Shown: positions 8,352-17,208 of the stretch, one piece after another | How the letters are laid out: the number at the start of each line of letters is the position of its first letter | Numbering within the stretch: the first letter of the stretch is position 1 | Assembly: GCA_031277095.1 (NCBI GenBank) | Contig: JAISLU010000084.1 | Location: forward strand, 1 to 64,000 | Direction of reading: 5' to 3' | Length of the DNA: 64,000 nt | Source: Synergistaceae bacterium | GTDB taxonomy: Bacteria > Synergistota > Synergistia > Synergistales > Aminobacteriaceae | Position numbers and translations under genes: made by a program | Notes under the pieces: generated by a model | Database searches by the model: none | Told to the model about the DNA's origin: nothing | The model's input: only the letters and a program-made list of their open reading frames with translations

Positions 8352-9767
8352 CTATTTGAGTATGAAGCGCGTGAGTTCGTCGTCCTGTCCGCCGGGGTCC
8401 CCGTCAGAAGGGAAAGAAGGATTATCAGATGGGTCGAGGGAGGGATCAAGAGAAAGATCAAGGGAAGGCTCGATGGGGACGTTTCCCAAGAGAGACCTCC
8501 AGCCGACGCCCGGGTTTTGCTCCAGCAGGGAAAGGAAGCCGACGAAGGCTTTCGACGCATCCCGGGGTGTCTGGTAAAAGGACGCCCCCAAGGTTTGGGC
8601 GCAGCGCTGAATGAAGGCGTGAAGGGCCTCGTCCGGGACGAGGTATTTTGCGGGGTCACCAAGGGCAAACACGCTGCGGATATTGTGGAGCAGCAGATAG
8701 AGATCCTCCGGTGAAAGATTTTTCAGCCGAATCACCGGCCCCAAAAAGTCCTTCAGCCCCGCCTTGGCCCCCATTTGCCCGTAGGGATTCGCGGCCAGCC
8801 TGCCGGCCAGCGCGCCGTAACTCATGAGGCCGCGCCTGGGATCGTCCAGAAAGGCGTCCGTTCCGGCGAAGACAAATCCGATGCCGGAGACGTTCCCCTG
8901 CAGGCAGTCGTTCAAAATTTGCAGCAGAACCTCGTAGTTGGCGTTTCGCGCCGGGGCGTTGTTCAGGCGGTGGGACAACACCCCCATCTCGTCCAGGCAG
9001 ACGAGCAGCCCCTCGTAGCCTGCCAACCGCACGAAAGCTCCCCACAGCTTCAGGTAATCGTACAGGTCGCGGTCCGTGACGATAGAGCGCACGCCCAGGG
9101 CTTCGCGAGCCTCCGTCCGGGTGGCATATTCCCCGCAGAACCAGCGCAGCGCGGCCTCCTGTAGTTCGTCCGCGCCGGAAAGGTATCCTTCCAGGTACCG
9201 GCAGAGAACGTCGGCGAAAACATACCCTCCAACCCGGTCCAACAGAGGCTTCAGCTTTTCCCGGATTTTTTGCGGGGCTTGTGCGGCGTATGACGTTTTT
9301 TCGCCTTGCCAGACCGACTCGCCGAGCCATCGCTCCAGCACCCCTGGCAGCGCCCCTCCCTCGGGTTTCGAGCGGACGGCCATGCTGCGGGTCAGCTCCG
9401 TGTAAAGGGCCGCGGCCTGCCCCGCCGAGGCGGAGAGTCGCCGGGCGGGGGTGAGGTCCGCCTGCATGACGACAAATTTTTTCTCCAACGCCAGAGTTCT
9501 CGTCAGGTTCAAGAAGAAACTCTTGCCCGTTCCGAAGGGTCCGATCACAAAACGGACCGCCGCCCCTCCGTCCTCGACGCGCTCCAGATCTCTCAGCAGG
9601 GCCGTGGTCTCGTCTTTTCTCCCCACCTGAATGTGGTGCAGTCCTATGCGGGGCACGACGCCGGCCGCCAGAGACTGAAGAATGGCGCCTCGCTCCCGGG
9701 GAAGAATTTTTATAGGGGGGATTTTTGTAGAGTTGGTAGGGTTGTTTATTATGGAGGACTCAGCCAT
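8352..9767 (-). CDS. BrxD-like P-loop ATPase (DUF2791-type)
   Basis: A 471-residue ATP-binding protein resembling BrxD, an ATPase that accompanies a BrxHI helicase in type 2 BREX loci; related ATPase-helicase pairs also occur outside BREX. Seen: the opening IKILPRERGAILQSLAAGVVP, Walker A GPFGTGKS at 76-83, a Walker B strand LLVCLDEMG, and a sensor region GIGFVFAGTDAFLDDPRRGL. Near the C-terminus (433-455) is a Ser-Leu-Asp-Pro repeat from 12-nt units, which is unlike the family and probably a late insertion. The gene sits 20 nt after bioY and 26 nt before the helicase. No PglZ, methylase or BrxC gene is nearby. Confidence 0.78.
   Translation of the reverse strand: MAESSIINNPTNSTKIPPIKILPRERGAILQSLAAGVVPRIGLHHIQVGRKDETTALLRDLERVEDGGAAVRFVIGPFGTGKSFFLNLTRTLALEKKFVVMQADLTPARRLSASAGQAAALYTELTRSMAVRSKPEGGALPGVLERWLGESVWQGEKTSYAAQAPQKIREKLKPLLDRVGGYVFADVLCRYLEGYLSGADELQEAALRWFCGEYATRTEAREALGVRSIVTDRDLYDYLKLWGAFVRLAGYEGLLVCLDEMGVLSHRLNNAPARNANYEVLLQILNDCLQGNVSGIGFVFAGTDAFLDDPRRGLMSYGALAGRLAANPYGQMGAKAGLKDFLGPVIRLKNLSPEDLYLLLHNIRSVFALGDPAKYLVPDEALHAFIQRCAQTLGASFYQTPRDASKAFVGFLSLLEQNPGVGWRSLLGNVPIEPSLDLSLDPSLDPSDNPSFPSDGDPGGQDDELTRFILK
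8403..8471 (-). repeat. Degenerate 12-nt repeat near the 3' end of the BrxD-like gene
   Basis: Units like CTTGATCCCTCC repeat about four times in frame and encode SLDP-type blocks. Confidence 0.8.
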
Positions 9768-9787
9768 GTTCCGGGACGCCGGGCGTC

Positions 9788-10393
9788 TTACTTCGATCTA
9801 TCCGGCAGCAGCCTGCCCAGCGCGGGAACCAAGCGGCGCGCCAGATAGCCGGCAACGACGGCCTTGATGGAATCTCCGATCACGAAGGGCAGAAACGCGA
9901 CCTGAAGTGTTCTGCCGACGCTGACGGGCGTTTTTGCCACGTATTTCATGTTGAAGTGGAAGCAGGGCAGCGCGATGGCGTAAAGGACCGCCGTCGCAGC
10001 GAAACATACGAAGGAGTACCCCACGGCTGCCTTCCGCCCCTCTTTAGGAATCCAATTTCCGGAGGACAGGAAGCCCGTGACCCAGGAGACGAAGGGGTAC
10101 CCCAGCAAGAAACCGAAAGAAGGAGACAGCACGCGGTGAATTCCCCCCGTTCCTCCGGCAAAGACGGGCAGCCCCGCCAGCCCCATCGCCAGATAGAGGA
10201 CCTGAGACAGAGGCCCATACTTGGGGCCCAGCAGAAGCCCCGACATCAGCACAAAAAAAGTCTGCAAAGTGATGGGAACCAGGGGCGTGGGGATCGTCAA
10301 GGCCGCCCCCACCGCGGTCAAAACGGCAAAAAAAGCGGCCAACAGAAAACCCTTGAGCATAGGACCATTTTTGAGCGCAGAAGCACTTCCCAA
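9788..10393 (-). CDS. bioY: BioY biotin ECF transporter S component
   Basis: BioY is the membrane protein that captures biotin for energy-coupling-factor transporters. The 201-residue protein has about six hydrophobic segments and the family signature regions TPLVPITLQTFFVLMSGLLLG and GGxGG...SPSFGFLLGYP. No ecfA or ecfT genes are in the window, so it would use a shared energising module or work alone. The start is TTG (10393) with GAGAGG upstream. It leads a leftward run into the BrxD-like ATPase; an unrelated function sharing the transcript is unusual. Biotin need fits a biotin-dependent decarboxylase such as the one at 22428-23921. Confidence 0.9.
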   Translation of the reverse strand: MGSASALKNGPMLKGFLLAAFFAVLTAVGAALTIPTPLVPITLQTFFVLMSGLLLGPKYGPLSQVLYLAMGLAGLPVFAGGTGGIHRVLSPSFGFLLGYPFVSWVTGFLSSGNWIPKEGRKAAVGYSFVCFAATAVLYAIALPCFHFNMKYVAKTPVSVGRTLQVAFLPFVIGDSIKAVVAGYLARRLVPALGRLLPDRSK

Positions 10394-10492
10394 ATTAAAA
10401 ACCTCTCTTTAAAAGATTAAAAATTAGAGACTAAAGTATTGAAAATTAAAAATTGAAAAGGAAAAACTGGAGATTAAAGTTTTTTATAGGTG

Positions 10493-12355
10493 TCATTCCA
10501 GCATGTCGGGCCAGAGCGGGACCCAATCTTTTGTGTGCATCAGGCCGACGTCCAGGTATATCGTCAGCATGGAACGGCTGGGGTAGCCGGAGGAAGAAAG
10601 CTCCTGAGGCAGGGGGATGCGTATTTGAATTTTGCTGTCGGGGGCCGTCAGGTCCGGCGCGCTGGCAAGGGAGAAGAGAACCTTGCCGCCCGAGAGAGCG
10701 GCGGCCCGAACCATCTCCACCGCGGGGATCGACCGGGCCCACAGGTCCAGCTCCACTCCGTTGTTCAAGCAGAAAAGAGTCAGGGCGTCCAGCTCGTCCT
10801 GGGAAAAAATAATGGAGGAATCCACCACGATGTTCGTCAACGTCCTTCTTTGAGTACTCCAGATGGAGGGCAACGCGATCTGAATGTCCGTCCCGTTTTC
10901 CGCTACGACGGAATCCAGCCCCGGGTGGATGGTGCCCACGGGGGCGGGCCTGTGGAAAACCAGCGCTTCCATCTTCCCCGTGCCCTCCCGCCGCTCGGCG
11001 AAGGATGGGATCGTCTTGTTGTTCCAGACCGCGTGGACCACCAGGGTCGCTATTTTCGAGTACGTCACGAAGGGGGACATCAGATCGGCCTCCAGGACGA
11101 AGCTCTCTTTGTTTTCCTCTCGGCTCACCGAGGGCCGGGCGATGCTCAAAAAACCCAGCGATGCGTTGACGTCCGGAACCGACACGGCCTTCCACAGCTT
11201 GGAGGCGGAGATATCCAGGCAGTACAGGTCCCCCCGGGAAGAGGGAAACAACGCCCATCCGTTCTCCAAACCTCTTTCCAGCAGGTCGGCGGACTCGGTT
11301 CTCCGGTCTCGGAAATCCACGAGAACCCTGAAAATATCCCCGTCCTCGTTGATGACGAAAAGCTCCCCTATGGCGGACCAGGCAACGTCCCGCGGGCGCG
11401 GGATATCCACGGAAAAAAAGTCCCGCCCGTTCACGACGTTCAGAAAAAAAACCCTGCCTCCTCCCCGGTCCGCCACCGCCAGCCAGGGGCCGTAGGCCGC
11501 CAGCCCCACGGGCTCGAACAGGAACTCGTCCTCCGGAGGGGACCAGGAGCCCGTTTTGGAGAAGGTCGTGCGGGAGTAGAAAGCCGTTTCCCTCGCAACG
11601 GGGTCCGCAATGGCGAACTCGCTGGCGGAAAACGACACCGCGTCCGCCACCGTGTTGTCGAAGGAACCTCTGAAGTCCAAGGATAGGGTATCGCCCGCTA
11701 TGAAGGAGTGTACGTCCCCGCTGACGGTCACTACGTAAAAAGAATCGTCCCCCATGGGAAGGGTTACGGCTGGGCTTTCCACGGAAATGCTCTTTATCCC
11801 CGGGGTTCCCGTTGTGTAAAAGTCCACGCGGTCTCCGAGGGTATCCGATATACACAGGGCCGAGCCCCAGGCGTCCGCCTTCCCCATTCCACTGACGCTG
11901 AGGGGCCTGAACGTCCCCAGCCCAAACTCGTTCTGGAAGTCCGGCCGGGTGATCTGCCACCGGGCGGAGAGGGCGGAAGTTCCCAACACCCTGCGCAGTT
12001 CCCGCTGCTGCCCGATGGCGTAGGACAATATCCGGGGCGCGGTGAAGTCCATAGGGCGAACCTCCAGGTAGTACGCAAGAGCCTCCCGCCCCGCGCCGTA
12101 GTCGCCGGTCCGGTTCATCGTCAATCCCTTCATGAGGTAGTAGTCCACCAAGTACGTGTTGGCCTTCAAAGCACGGTCCAGATAGTCCGAAGTCCCCCAG
12201 TAGTCCCGATTGAGGAAACGCAGATAGGCCTCGGTGAAGAATCGCTCCGACTCGTCCAATTGGGCACGGGGCAGATCCGCCCCGAAGGCGGCGCCGATGA
12301 AAAACATACACGCTAAAATTGCGATCCCCGCGAGAATCGTTGCCCTTTTTTTCAT
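10493..12355 (-). CDS. Exported protein of unknown function with TPR-like N-terminus and beta-propeller-like middle
   Basis: I do not recognise this 620-residue protein. It starts with a clear signal peptide (MKKRATILAGIAILACMFFIGAAFGA). Residues about 30-110 look like tetratricopeptide helices (LRFLNRDYWGTSDYLDRALKAN, YYLMKGLTMNRTGDYGAG). The middle alternates short beta strands with DVAWSAIGELFVINEDGDIFRV-type blades, as in NHL propellers. The last 150 residues (LTNIVVDSSIIFSQDELDALTLF) look like a separate alpha/beta domain. A TATAAT at 12402-12407 lies 47-52 nt upstream of the ATG. It is divergent from the hydrolase gene. A secreted or periplasmic scaffold role is only a guess. Confidence 0.7.
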   Translation of the reverse strand: MKKRATILAGIAILACMFFIGAAFGADLPRAQLDESERFFTEAYLRFLNRDYWGTSDYLDRALKANTYLVDYYLMKGLTMNRTGDYGAGREALAYYLEVRPMDFTAPRILSYAIGQQRELRRVLGTSALSARWQITRPDFQNEFGLGTFRPLSVSGMGKADAWGSALCISDTLGDRVDFYTTGTPGIKSISVESPAVTLPMGDDSFYVVTVSGDVHSFIAGDTLSLDFRGSFDNTVADAVSFSASEFAIADPVARETAFYSRTTFSKTGSWSPPEDEFLFEPVGLAAYGPWLAVADRGGGRVFFLNVVNGRDFFSVDIPRPRDVAWSAIGELFVINEDGDIFRVLVDFRDRRTESADLLERGLENGWALFPSSRGDLYCLDISASKLWKAVSVPDVNASLGFLSIARPSVSREENKESFVLEADLMSPFVTYSKIATLVVHAVWNNKTIPSFAERREGTGKMEALVFHRPAPVGTIHPGLDSVVAENGTDIQIALPSIWSTQRRTLTNIVVDSSIIFSQDELDALTLFCLNNGVELDLWARSIPAVEMVRAAALSGGKVLFSLASAPDLTAPDSKIQIRIPLPQELSSSGYPSRSMLTIYLDVGLMHTKDWVPLWPDMLE

Positions 12356-12563
12356 GACCCGTTTTCATGTCCATTTCCAGAAAATTTTTCCTTATAACGG
12401 CATTATAGCGCATAGGATACGGCCAAGGCGAACGTTACAAGTGGAGGTTCGAGAGGGTTGAGTTTACGGACAAGACCGAACCTGGAAGAGCTTTTCCCCA
12501 TTTTTCCCATCTTGCCGTCAAACTCGGGTTATAATTTTTGCGGAATTCAGGTTACGGGTTGAA

Positions 12564-13511
12564 ATGTCGATACGGGGTTCGAGTTTTGAATTTCGGGGAT
12601 TGGTTGTGTGGATGTGGATGTGTGACAAAAAAACGAATGACGATGTGAGTCATTTCAAGGAAATGCGTCTGGAGGGGATTCACATCGGCTATTACGACAG
12701 GAGCCCCGAAGAGAGGCGCTTTAGAGGACTGAAATCTGAAGACCTGAAATCTGGAATTTTGGAATCTGAAAGGCCGGGATTTAAGAATCCTGCGGTTTTG
12801 TTTTTGCACGGCTGGGGGTCTGACTTTTCGGTGTTCCGTTCTTGCCTGCATCGCATAGCGGACCGCAGGGTGTGCGCGTTGAACCTTCCGGGCTTCGGCG
12901 ACAGCGAAGAGCCGCCCGCCGCGTGGGGGGTGGGGGACTACGCGGATTTTGTCGCTTCATTTCTAAAAAAAATTCAGGTCGACAAGGTGATCTTGATCGG
13001 GCATTCTTTTGGAGGACGGGTCATCATCAAACTGGCCGTCAAGAAAACACTTCCGTTCCAGATCGAAAAGATCGTCCTGGTGGACAGCGCCGGGGTCAAG
13101 CCCAGAAGAACGCTCCGGCAAAACCTGCGACTGGGGTTTTACAAATGCGCCAGAAAAATTCTGTCGTTCCCGGCGGTGGAGAGGTTTCTGCCCGGGGTTC
13201 TCGAGGCTTGGCGGCGCAGGGCCGGGTCGGCCGATTACCGCAGCGCGTCCCCGCGGATGCGCGAATGTCTCGTGAAAACGGTCAACGAAGACTTGACACC
13301 CCTTTTCTCCTCTATCCCTTATCCCACCTTGCTGATCTGGGGAGAAAACGACCGCGACACGCCTCTCGGAGACGGGAAAATTATGGAGCGCCTGATCCCG
13401 GATTCCGGGTTGGTTACCTTGAAAAACGCCGGTCACTACTCTTTTTTGGACCAACCTTTCGTGTTCGGAAGGGTACTCGACTCGTTTCTCGGTATCCAGA
13501 GGGTATCATGA
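12564..13511 (+). CDS. Alpha/beta-hydrolase-fold protein
   Basis: A 315-residue alpha/beta hydrolase. The oxyanion-hole motif HGWG is at 82-85, the nucleophile elbow GHSFGG puts the serine at 148, the acid is D263 or D265 in ENDRD, and the histidine is H291 in AGHYSF. The substrate is unknown. Residues 54-72 hold a GLKSEDLKSG-type repeat insertion from a roughly 15-nt unit, in the loop before the first core strand. The start is uncertain: the ATG at 12564 has no good ribosome binding site, and internal ATGs exist. A TATAAT lies at 12530-12535. The stop overlaps the ATG of the next gene (ATGA), implying coupled translation with the Mur-ligase-like enzyme. Confidence 0.85.
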   Translation: MSIRGSSFEFRGLVVWMWMCDKKTNDDVSHFKEMRLEGIHIGYYDRSPEERRFRGLKSEDLKSGILESERPGFKNPAVLFLHGWGSDFSVFRSCLHRIADRRVCALNLPGFGDSEEPPAAWGVGDYADFVASFLKKIQVDKVILIGHSFGGRVIIKLAVKKTLPFQIEKIVLVDSAGVKPRRTLRQNLRLGFYKCARKILSFPAVERFLPGVLEAWRRRAGSADYRSASPRMRECLVKTVNEDLTPLFSSIPYPTLLIWGENDRDTPLGDGKIMERLIPDSGLVTLKNAGHYSFLDQPFVFGRVLDSFLGIQRVS

Positions 13512-15064
13512 TCGGGCTGTCCCTCGCATTTCTCTGCAGTCATTGGGTCTCCGTCGTGCATTACGTACACATGTTCCAGTTGAACGCCTATAAAACAGGG
13601 GTGCAGTTCCGCTGGTTCGCAAAGAACAAAGGGGACTATCTGCGCAAGAACGCCGCGGTTCTTCCCGTCTTCCTCGCGCTGCTGGCGCCGGTAGGGCAGA
13701 GTGCGCTTTTCCTCGTCTGCTCATGCTGTTTCCTCCTTCAAGGGTATCTCAATAGACCCCGTCAGGCGAAAAAACCCTTGGTCTACACAAACCGGGTCAA
13801 GAGGATGCTCGTCACGCAAGGGATGTTCCTCGCCGCGCTCCTGCTTTTCCTTTTCTCTGTGGAAAACCCGAAAGTTCAGGCAGCCTGTCTCGCGGCCGCA
13901 CACCTTCTCGCTCCCTGTTTCGTCCTGTTGGCCGACAGAGTGAACATGCCCCTCGAAAAATCCATCAACCAAAGTTACATTAAAGACGCGAAGCGGCGAT
14001 TGCGTGAGCATCCCGGCCTTATTGTCGTGGGTATAACGGGAAGTTACGGCAAAACAAGCACGAAATTTTTTCTGCATAGAATTTTGTCGGTCAAATACGA
14101 CGTTCTGATGACGCCGGAGAGCTTCAACACGACGCTGGGGGTGGTGAGAACCGTGCGCGAGAAGTTGAAGCCCTTTCATGAGATCTTCATCTGCGAGATG
14201 GGCGCGAGAAACGTCGGCGACATAGCGGAGATATGCGATATCGTGAGGCCTCGATACGGGATACTCACCTCCATTGGGCCGCAGCACATAGAATCCTTCA
14301 AATCCCTGGAGAACGTCGTCAGGGCAAAATTCGAGCTGCCCGACGCCCTCCCCGGCGATGGAGCGGCTTTCTTGAACTTCGGCAACCCCCATATCCGAGC
14401 CGAGTGCCTTCGCCGGGGGCAAACCGGGCAAACCGTCACCTACGGGTTTTCCGAGGACTGCGGCTACCGTGCGGGGAACATCGTCACGTCGGGGGAAGGG
14501 TCTTCTTTTTCCGTCAGGATGCCCGATTCCATAGAAATGTCCTTCGAGACGCAGCTTATCGGAAAACACAACGTCGAAAACATCCTCGCTGCCATAGCCG
14601 TCGCGGATTTCTTGGGCGTCGAGCGGCGCCGAATAGCGATGGGAGTGCGCAGGCTGGAGAGCGTCCCCCACCGGCTTCAATTGATCCGCCACGGCAAAGA
14701 CCTCCTCATCGACGACGCCTACAACTCCAACGCCGCCGGAGCGAAGGCGGCCCTGGACGTTCTCGCAATGTTCGACGGCTGCAAAATACTGGTGACCCCC
14801 GGTATGATCGAGCTAGGAGTCAAAGCGAAAGAACTCAACGAAAAATTTGGAGCCCAAGCGAGCGAAGTCTGCGATTTCGTGATACTCGTCGGGAAACGTC
14901 AGACGGAGAGTATTCGAAAGGGACTGGCGGACGCCGGCTATCCCGATGACAACATTTTTATCTCGGAGGACATCTTCCAGGGACTGGCAAGGGTGAGGGA
15001 ACTCGACGGGAAAGGTAAACAAAAGGTCGTTCTGCTGGAAAACGACCTTCCCGACAATTATTGA
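13508..15064 (+). CDS. Mur-ligase-family enzyme with N-terminal membrane segments (MurF-like)
   Basis: A 518-residue ATP-dependent ligase of the Mur family. Three or four hydrophobic segments fill the first 150 residues. The ATP loop GITGSYGKTSTK follows, then the central-domain motifs ICEMGARNVGDIAEICDIVRP and the second-domain signature GKHNVENILAAIAVA. The C-terminal domain has DDAYNSNAAGAKAALDVL and TPGMIELG, as in MurF. Membrane-anchored MurF-like proteins paired with a hydrolase gene occur in several anaerobes, but their substrate is not established; ordinary murF is usually in the dcw cluster. It overlaps the hydrolase stop by four bases. Confidence 0.85.
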   Translation: MIGLSLAFLCSHWVSVVHYVHMFQLNAYKTGVQFRWFAKNKGDYLRKNAAVLPVFLALLAPVGQSALFLVCSCCFLLQGYLNRPRQAKKPLVYTNRVKRMLVTQGMFLAALLLFLFSVENPKVQAACLAAAHLLAPCFVLLADRVNMPLEKSINQSYIKDAKRRLREHPGLIVVGITGSYGKTSTKFFLHRILSVKYDVLMTPESFNTTLGVVRTVREKLKPFHEIFICEMGARNVGDIAEICDIVRPRYGILTSIGPQHIESFKSLENVVRAKFELPDALPGDGAAFLNFGNPHIRAECLRRGQTGQTVTYGFSEDCGYRAGNIVTSGEGSSFSVRMPDSIEMSFETQLIGKHNVENILAAIAVADFLGVERRRIAMGVRRLESVPHRLQLIRHGKDLLIDDAYNSNAAGAKAALDVLAMFDGCKILVTPGMIELGVKAKELNEKFGAQASEVCDFVILVGKRQTESIRKGLADAGYPDDNIFISEDIFQGLARVRELDGKGKQKVVLLENDLPDNY

Positions 15065-15118
15065 CGAGTATTCACAAACAATCGGGGTCGCTCACAAGCC
15101 GGGTGGCCGTTATTTTCC

Positions 15119-15157
15119 CTTTTCAAATGAAATTTCCTTTTTCAAACTAAATTTCTT
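15119..15157. repeat. Two-copy degenerate repeat between the Mur-ligase-like gene and recO
   Basis: Two adjacent copies of a unit of about 19 nt, TTTTCAAATGAAATTTCC and TTTTTCAAACTAAATTTCT, lie in the convergent spacer and reach the end of recO. Confidence 0.7.
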
Positions 15158-15788
15158 TCAAAAAAATCTCCGCTCGCCGGGCTGCCCTTGCGAAAAGGGC
15201 TCCGCCCGCCTTGCCCACGTCGGCGGTCAATTTTTTCAGCTCGGGGGTCTTTGCCCCGGAGGTTCGTCGAAGCAGTTCAAGCTCCCAGGGCGCGCAATCG
15301 GCCCACTCCGCCAACTCTGGGGCCAACCCCCAGCTTTTCAGCCAGCGCCAGATAAAACGCCACTCCAAAACCTCGGCGGAAATCTCTCCTTCGTTCAATA
15401 ATTTCATGTTCCAATAGAGATTCGCCAGCAGATCGTCCGCAGGGTGCCCCTCCATCAGATGGCGGGTCAGGAGCTTTGCCCAACCCACAGCCATAAACAA
15501 CGCCCGGGCGCTGGTCCGCAGCTTCAGCATGTCGTCGGCGATATCCACGCTTTTGAGGTATTTTCTGCCCTCTTCGCCTTTTCCCTGATAAAGGCCAAAG
15601 ACGCCCCACACCATGGGCTCGGTTCCCCCGCCGAAGCGCACTTTTCCCCCCGCCGCTCCGGGGGCGGAGGCGAAGGTCATCCCCATTCCTTTGAGAAAAA
15701 GGGTCAGCAGCAAATCTCCCTCGCCGACGATACGCCGGCTCAACACCACGCCCGAGGCGGATCGAAAACCCACCGGCTTCTGGTTCAC
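15147..15788 (-). CDS. recO: DNA repair protein RecO-like
   Basis: RecO loads RecA and anneals single strands in the RecFOR pathway. The 213-residue protein begins with the N-terminal OB-fold pattern (GVVLSRRIVGEGDLLLTLFLKGMGMTF) and continues with the helical C-terminal half. The zinc-finger cysteines found in many RecO proteins are not seen. Identification rests on the fold pattern and on position directly downstream of era (four-base spacing), the usual recO place. GTG start at 15788. Confidence 0.8.
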   Translation of the reverse strand: MNQKPVGFRSASGVVLSRRIVGEGDLLLTLFLKGMGMTFASAPGAAGGKVRFGGGTEPMVWGVFGLYQGKGEEGRKYLKSVDIADDMLKLRTSARALFMAVGWAKLLTRHLMEGHPADDLLANLYWNMKLLNEGEISAEVLEWRFIWRWLKSWGLAPELAEWADCAPWELELLRRTSGAKTPELKKLTADVGKAGGALFARAARRAEIFLKEI

Positions 15789-15792
15789 GGGC

Positions 15793-16713
15793 TCATCGGC
15801 TGCCGGGGCGGGAATAGCCCAGACGCCTCAAGACCAGATCGGATTGTCTCCATCGGGGGGAAACCTTCACCCACAGTTCCAGATACGCAGAATGACCGGT
15901 GGCTTTTTCCAGGTCGAACCGGGCGGCCTGGCCTATTTTTTTGAGCATTTTCCCCCCTTCGCCTATCAAGATGGCCTTCTGTCCCGTAGTTTCCACGATC
16001 AGGGACGCGCGGACGTACAGTTTGCGGCGGTCCGGATATTCGTCGGGGCTTTTGTATTCTTCGATCTCCACGGCGACGCAGTGAGGAACCTCGTCCCGCA
16101 GCAGAGACAGCACATGACCCCGAAGGATTTCCCCCGCCCTGAAGCGTTCCGTGCTGTCCATCAAAATATCGGGATCGTACAGGGGCTCCCCTTCGGGCAG
16201 AAACGGCAGCAACATGCCGATGAGCGCGGCGACCCCCTTGCCGCTTTTCGCCGAAAGAGCCGTGTGCCCCGCGAAGGGCCTCGCGCCCTCGTAAAGCCCA
16301 TAGACCCGCTCCGGACCGTCACGAGAGTCGGCCCGATCACACTTGTTGACCACAAGAACCACGGGACAGGTGACGTCCGCAAGAGCGTCTATCACCTCTC
16401 TGTCCTCGGCGCCGATTTTTCGGTCTCCCACCTCCACCAGCCAGCAAACCGCGTCGGCGTAGTCGAGGGTGTCCTTTACGGAGTCGCAGAGAAAGCGCCC
16501 CAGCTTGTTTTTGGGGAGATGAATCCCCGGGGTGTCCGTAAAAACGATCTGCGCCCCTTCGCCGTTGTAGATGCAGCGCACGGCGTTGCGCGTGGTCTGA
16601 GGTTTCGGGGAAACCACGGCCACTTTATCCTTCAGAAGAGCATTGATCAGCGACGATTTCCCCACGTTGGGACGCCCTACCAGGGAAACGACCCCGCACC
16701 TCATTTTGGCCAT
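15793..16713 (-). CDS. era: GTPase Era
   Basis: Era is a GTPase that binds the 3' end of 16S rRNA and helps mature the small subunit. The 306-residue chain has G1 GRPNVGKS at 13-20, the DTPG switch in IVFTDTPGIHLPKN, and NKCD for guanine recognition. The C-terminal KH domain follows with VRASLIVETTGQKAILIGEGG. Length is standard. It lies four bases after cdd and four before recO in a leftward operon. Confidence 0.95.
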   Translation of the reverse strand: MAKMRCGVVSLVGRPNVGKSSLINALLKDKVAVVSPKPQTTRNAVRCIYNGEGAQIVFTDTPGIHLPKNKLGRFLCDSVKDTLDYADAVCWLVEVGDRKIGAEDREVIDALADVTCPVVLVVNKCDRADSRDGPERVYGLYEGARPFAGHTALSAKSGKGVAALIGMLLPFLPEGEPLYDPDILMDSTERFRAGEILRGHVLSLLRDEVPHCVAVEIEEYKSPDEYPDRRKLYVRASLIVETTGQKAILIGEGGKMLKKIGQAARFDLEKATGHSAYLELWVKVSPRWRQSDLVLRRLGYSRPGSR

Positions 16714-16717
16714 CGAC

Positions 16718-17149
16718 TCAGGTTCTTTCCGTCAAGGAAAAGCTGAGAGGCAGAAGCTCGTTGACGTTCATGACGATGATTCTGTTGGGGGACTCCAAGA
16801 CCACCAGCATGTCGGGGTTGAACTCCGCCAAAACTTGTCGGCAAGCCCCGCAGGGAGGGCAGGGCGTGCCAGATCGTCCCCCCACGACGGCGATGGCTAC
16901 AGGGTCCAGATGCCCCATGGCGATCATGCTGACGACAGCGCTGCGTTCCGCGCAAATCGACATGCCGTAGGAAGCGTTTTCGACGTTGCAACCCAGAACG
17001 ACGCTGCCGTCCGACGTCAAAAGCGCAGCTCCTACCTTGAAATTCGAATAGGGCGCGTAGGCACGTTCCGCCACGCCCCGCGCTCTTTGCAGAAGGGTTT
17101 CGGCGGGCACATCGGGCCAAGGCCAGTGGAATGTACGTTTGTCCGTCAC
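16718..17149 (-). CDS. cdd: Cytidine deaminase
   Basis: Cytidine deaminase converts cytidine and deoxycytidine to uridine forms in pyrimidine salvage. The 143-residue protein is the short homotetramer type. The catalytic zinc site is complete: CAERSAV (Cys ligand and catalytic Glu) and PCPPCGACRQVL (two Cys ligands). The substrate loop YSNFKVGAAL is present. Start is GTG at 17149. It is in the usual position just upstream of era. Confidence 0.95.
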   Translation of the reverse strand: MTDKRTFHWPWPDVPAETLLQRARGVAERAYAPYSNFKVGAALLTSDGSVVLGCNVENASYGMSICAERSAVVSMIAMGHLDPVAIAVVGGRSGTPCPPCGACRQVLAEFNPDMLVVLESPNRIIVMNVNELLPLSFSLTERT

Positions 17150-17208
17150 CTGGGGCTCTTCCCCTTTCCAAATGATATTTTTTCCAAAATTTCCCCAAAA
17201 TTCGATCT

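Noticed and set aside
10446-12413. 655-codon frame on the minus strand overlapping the exported protein
   Set aside because: Same strand, other frame. The accepted frame has a signal peptide and ordered domains; this one is Arg/Gly/Pro-rich noise.
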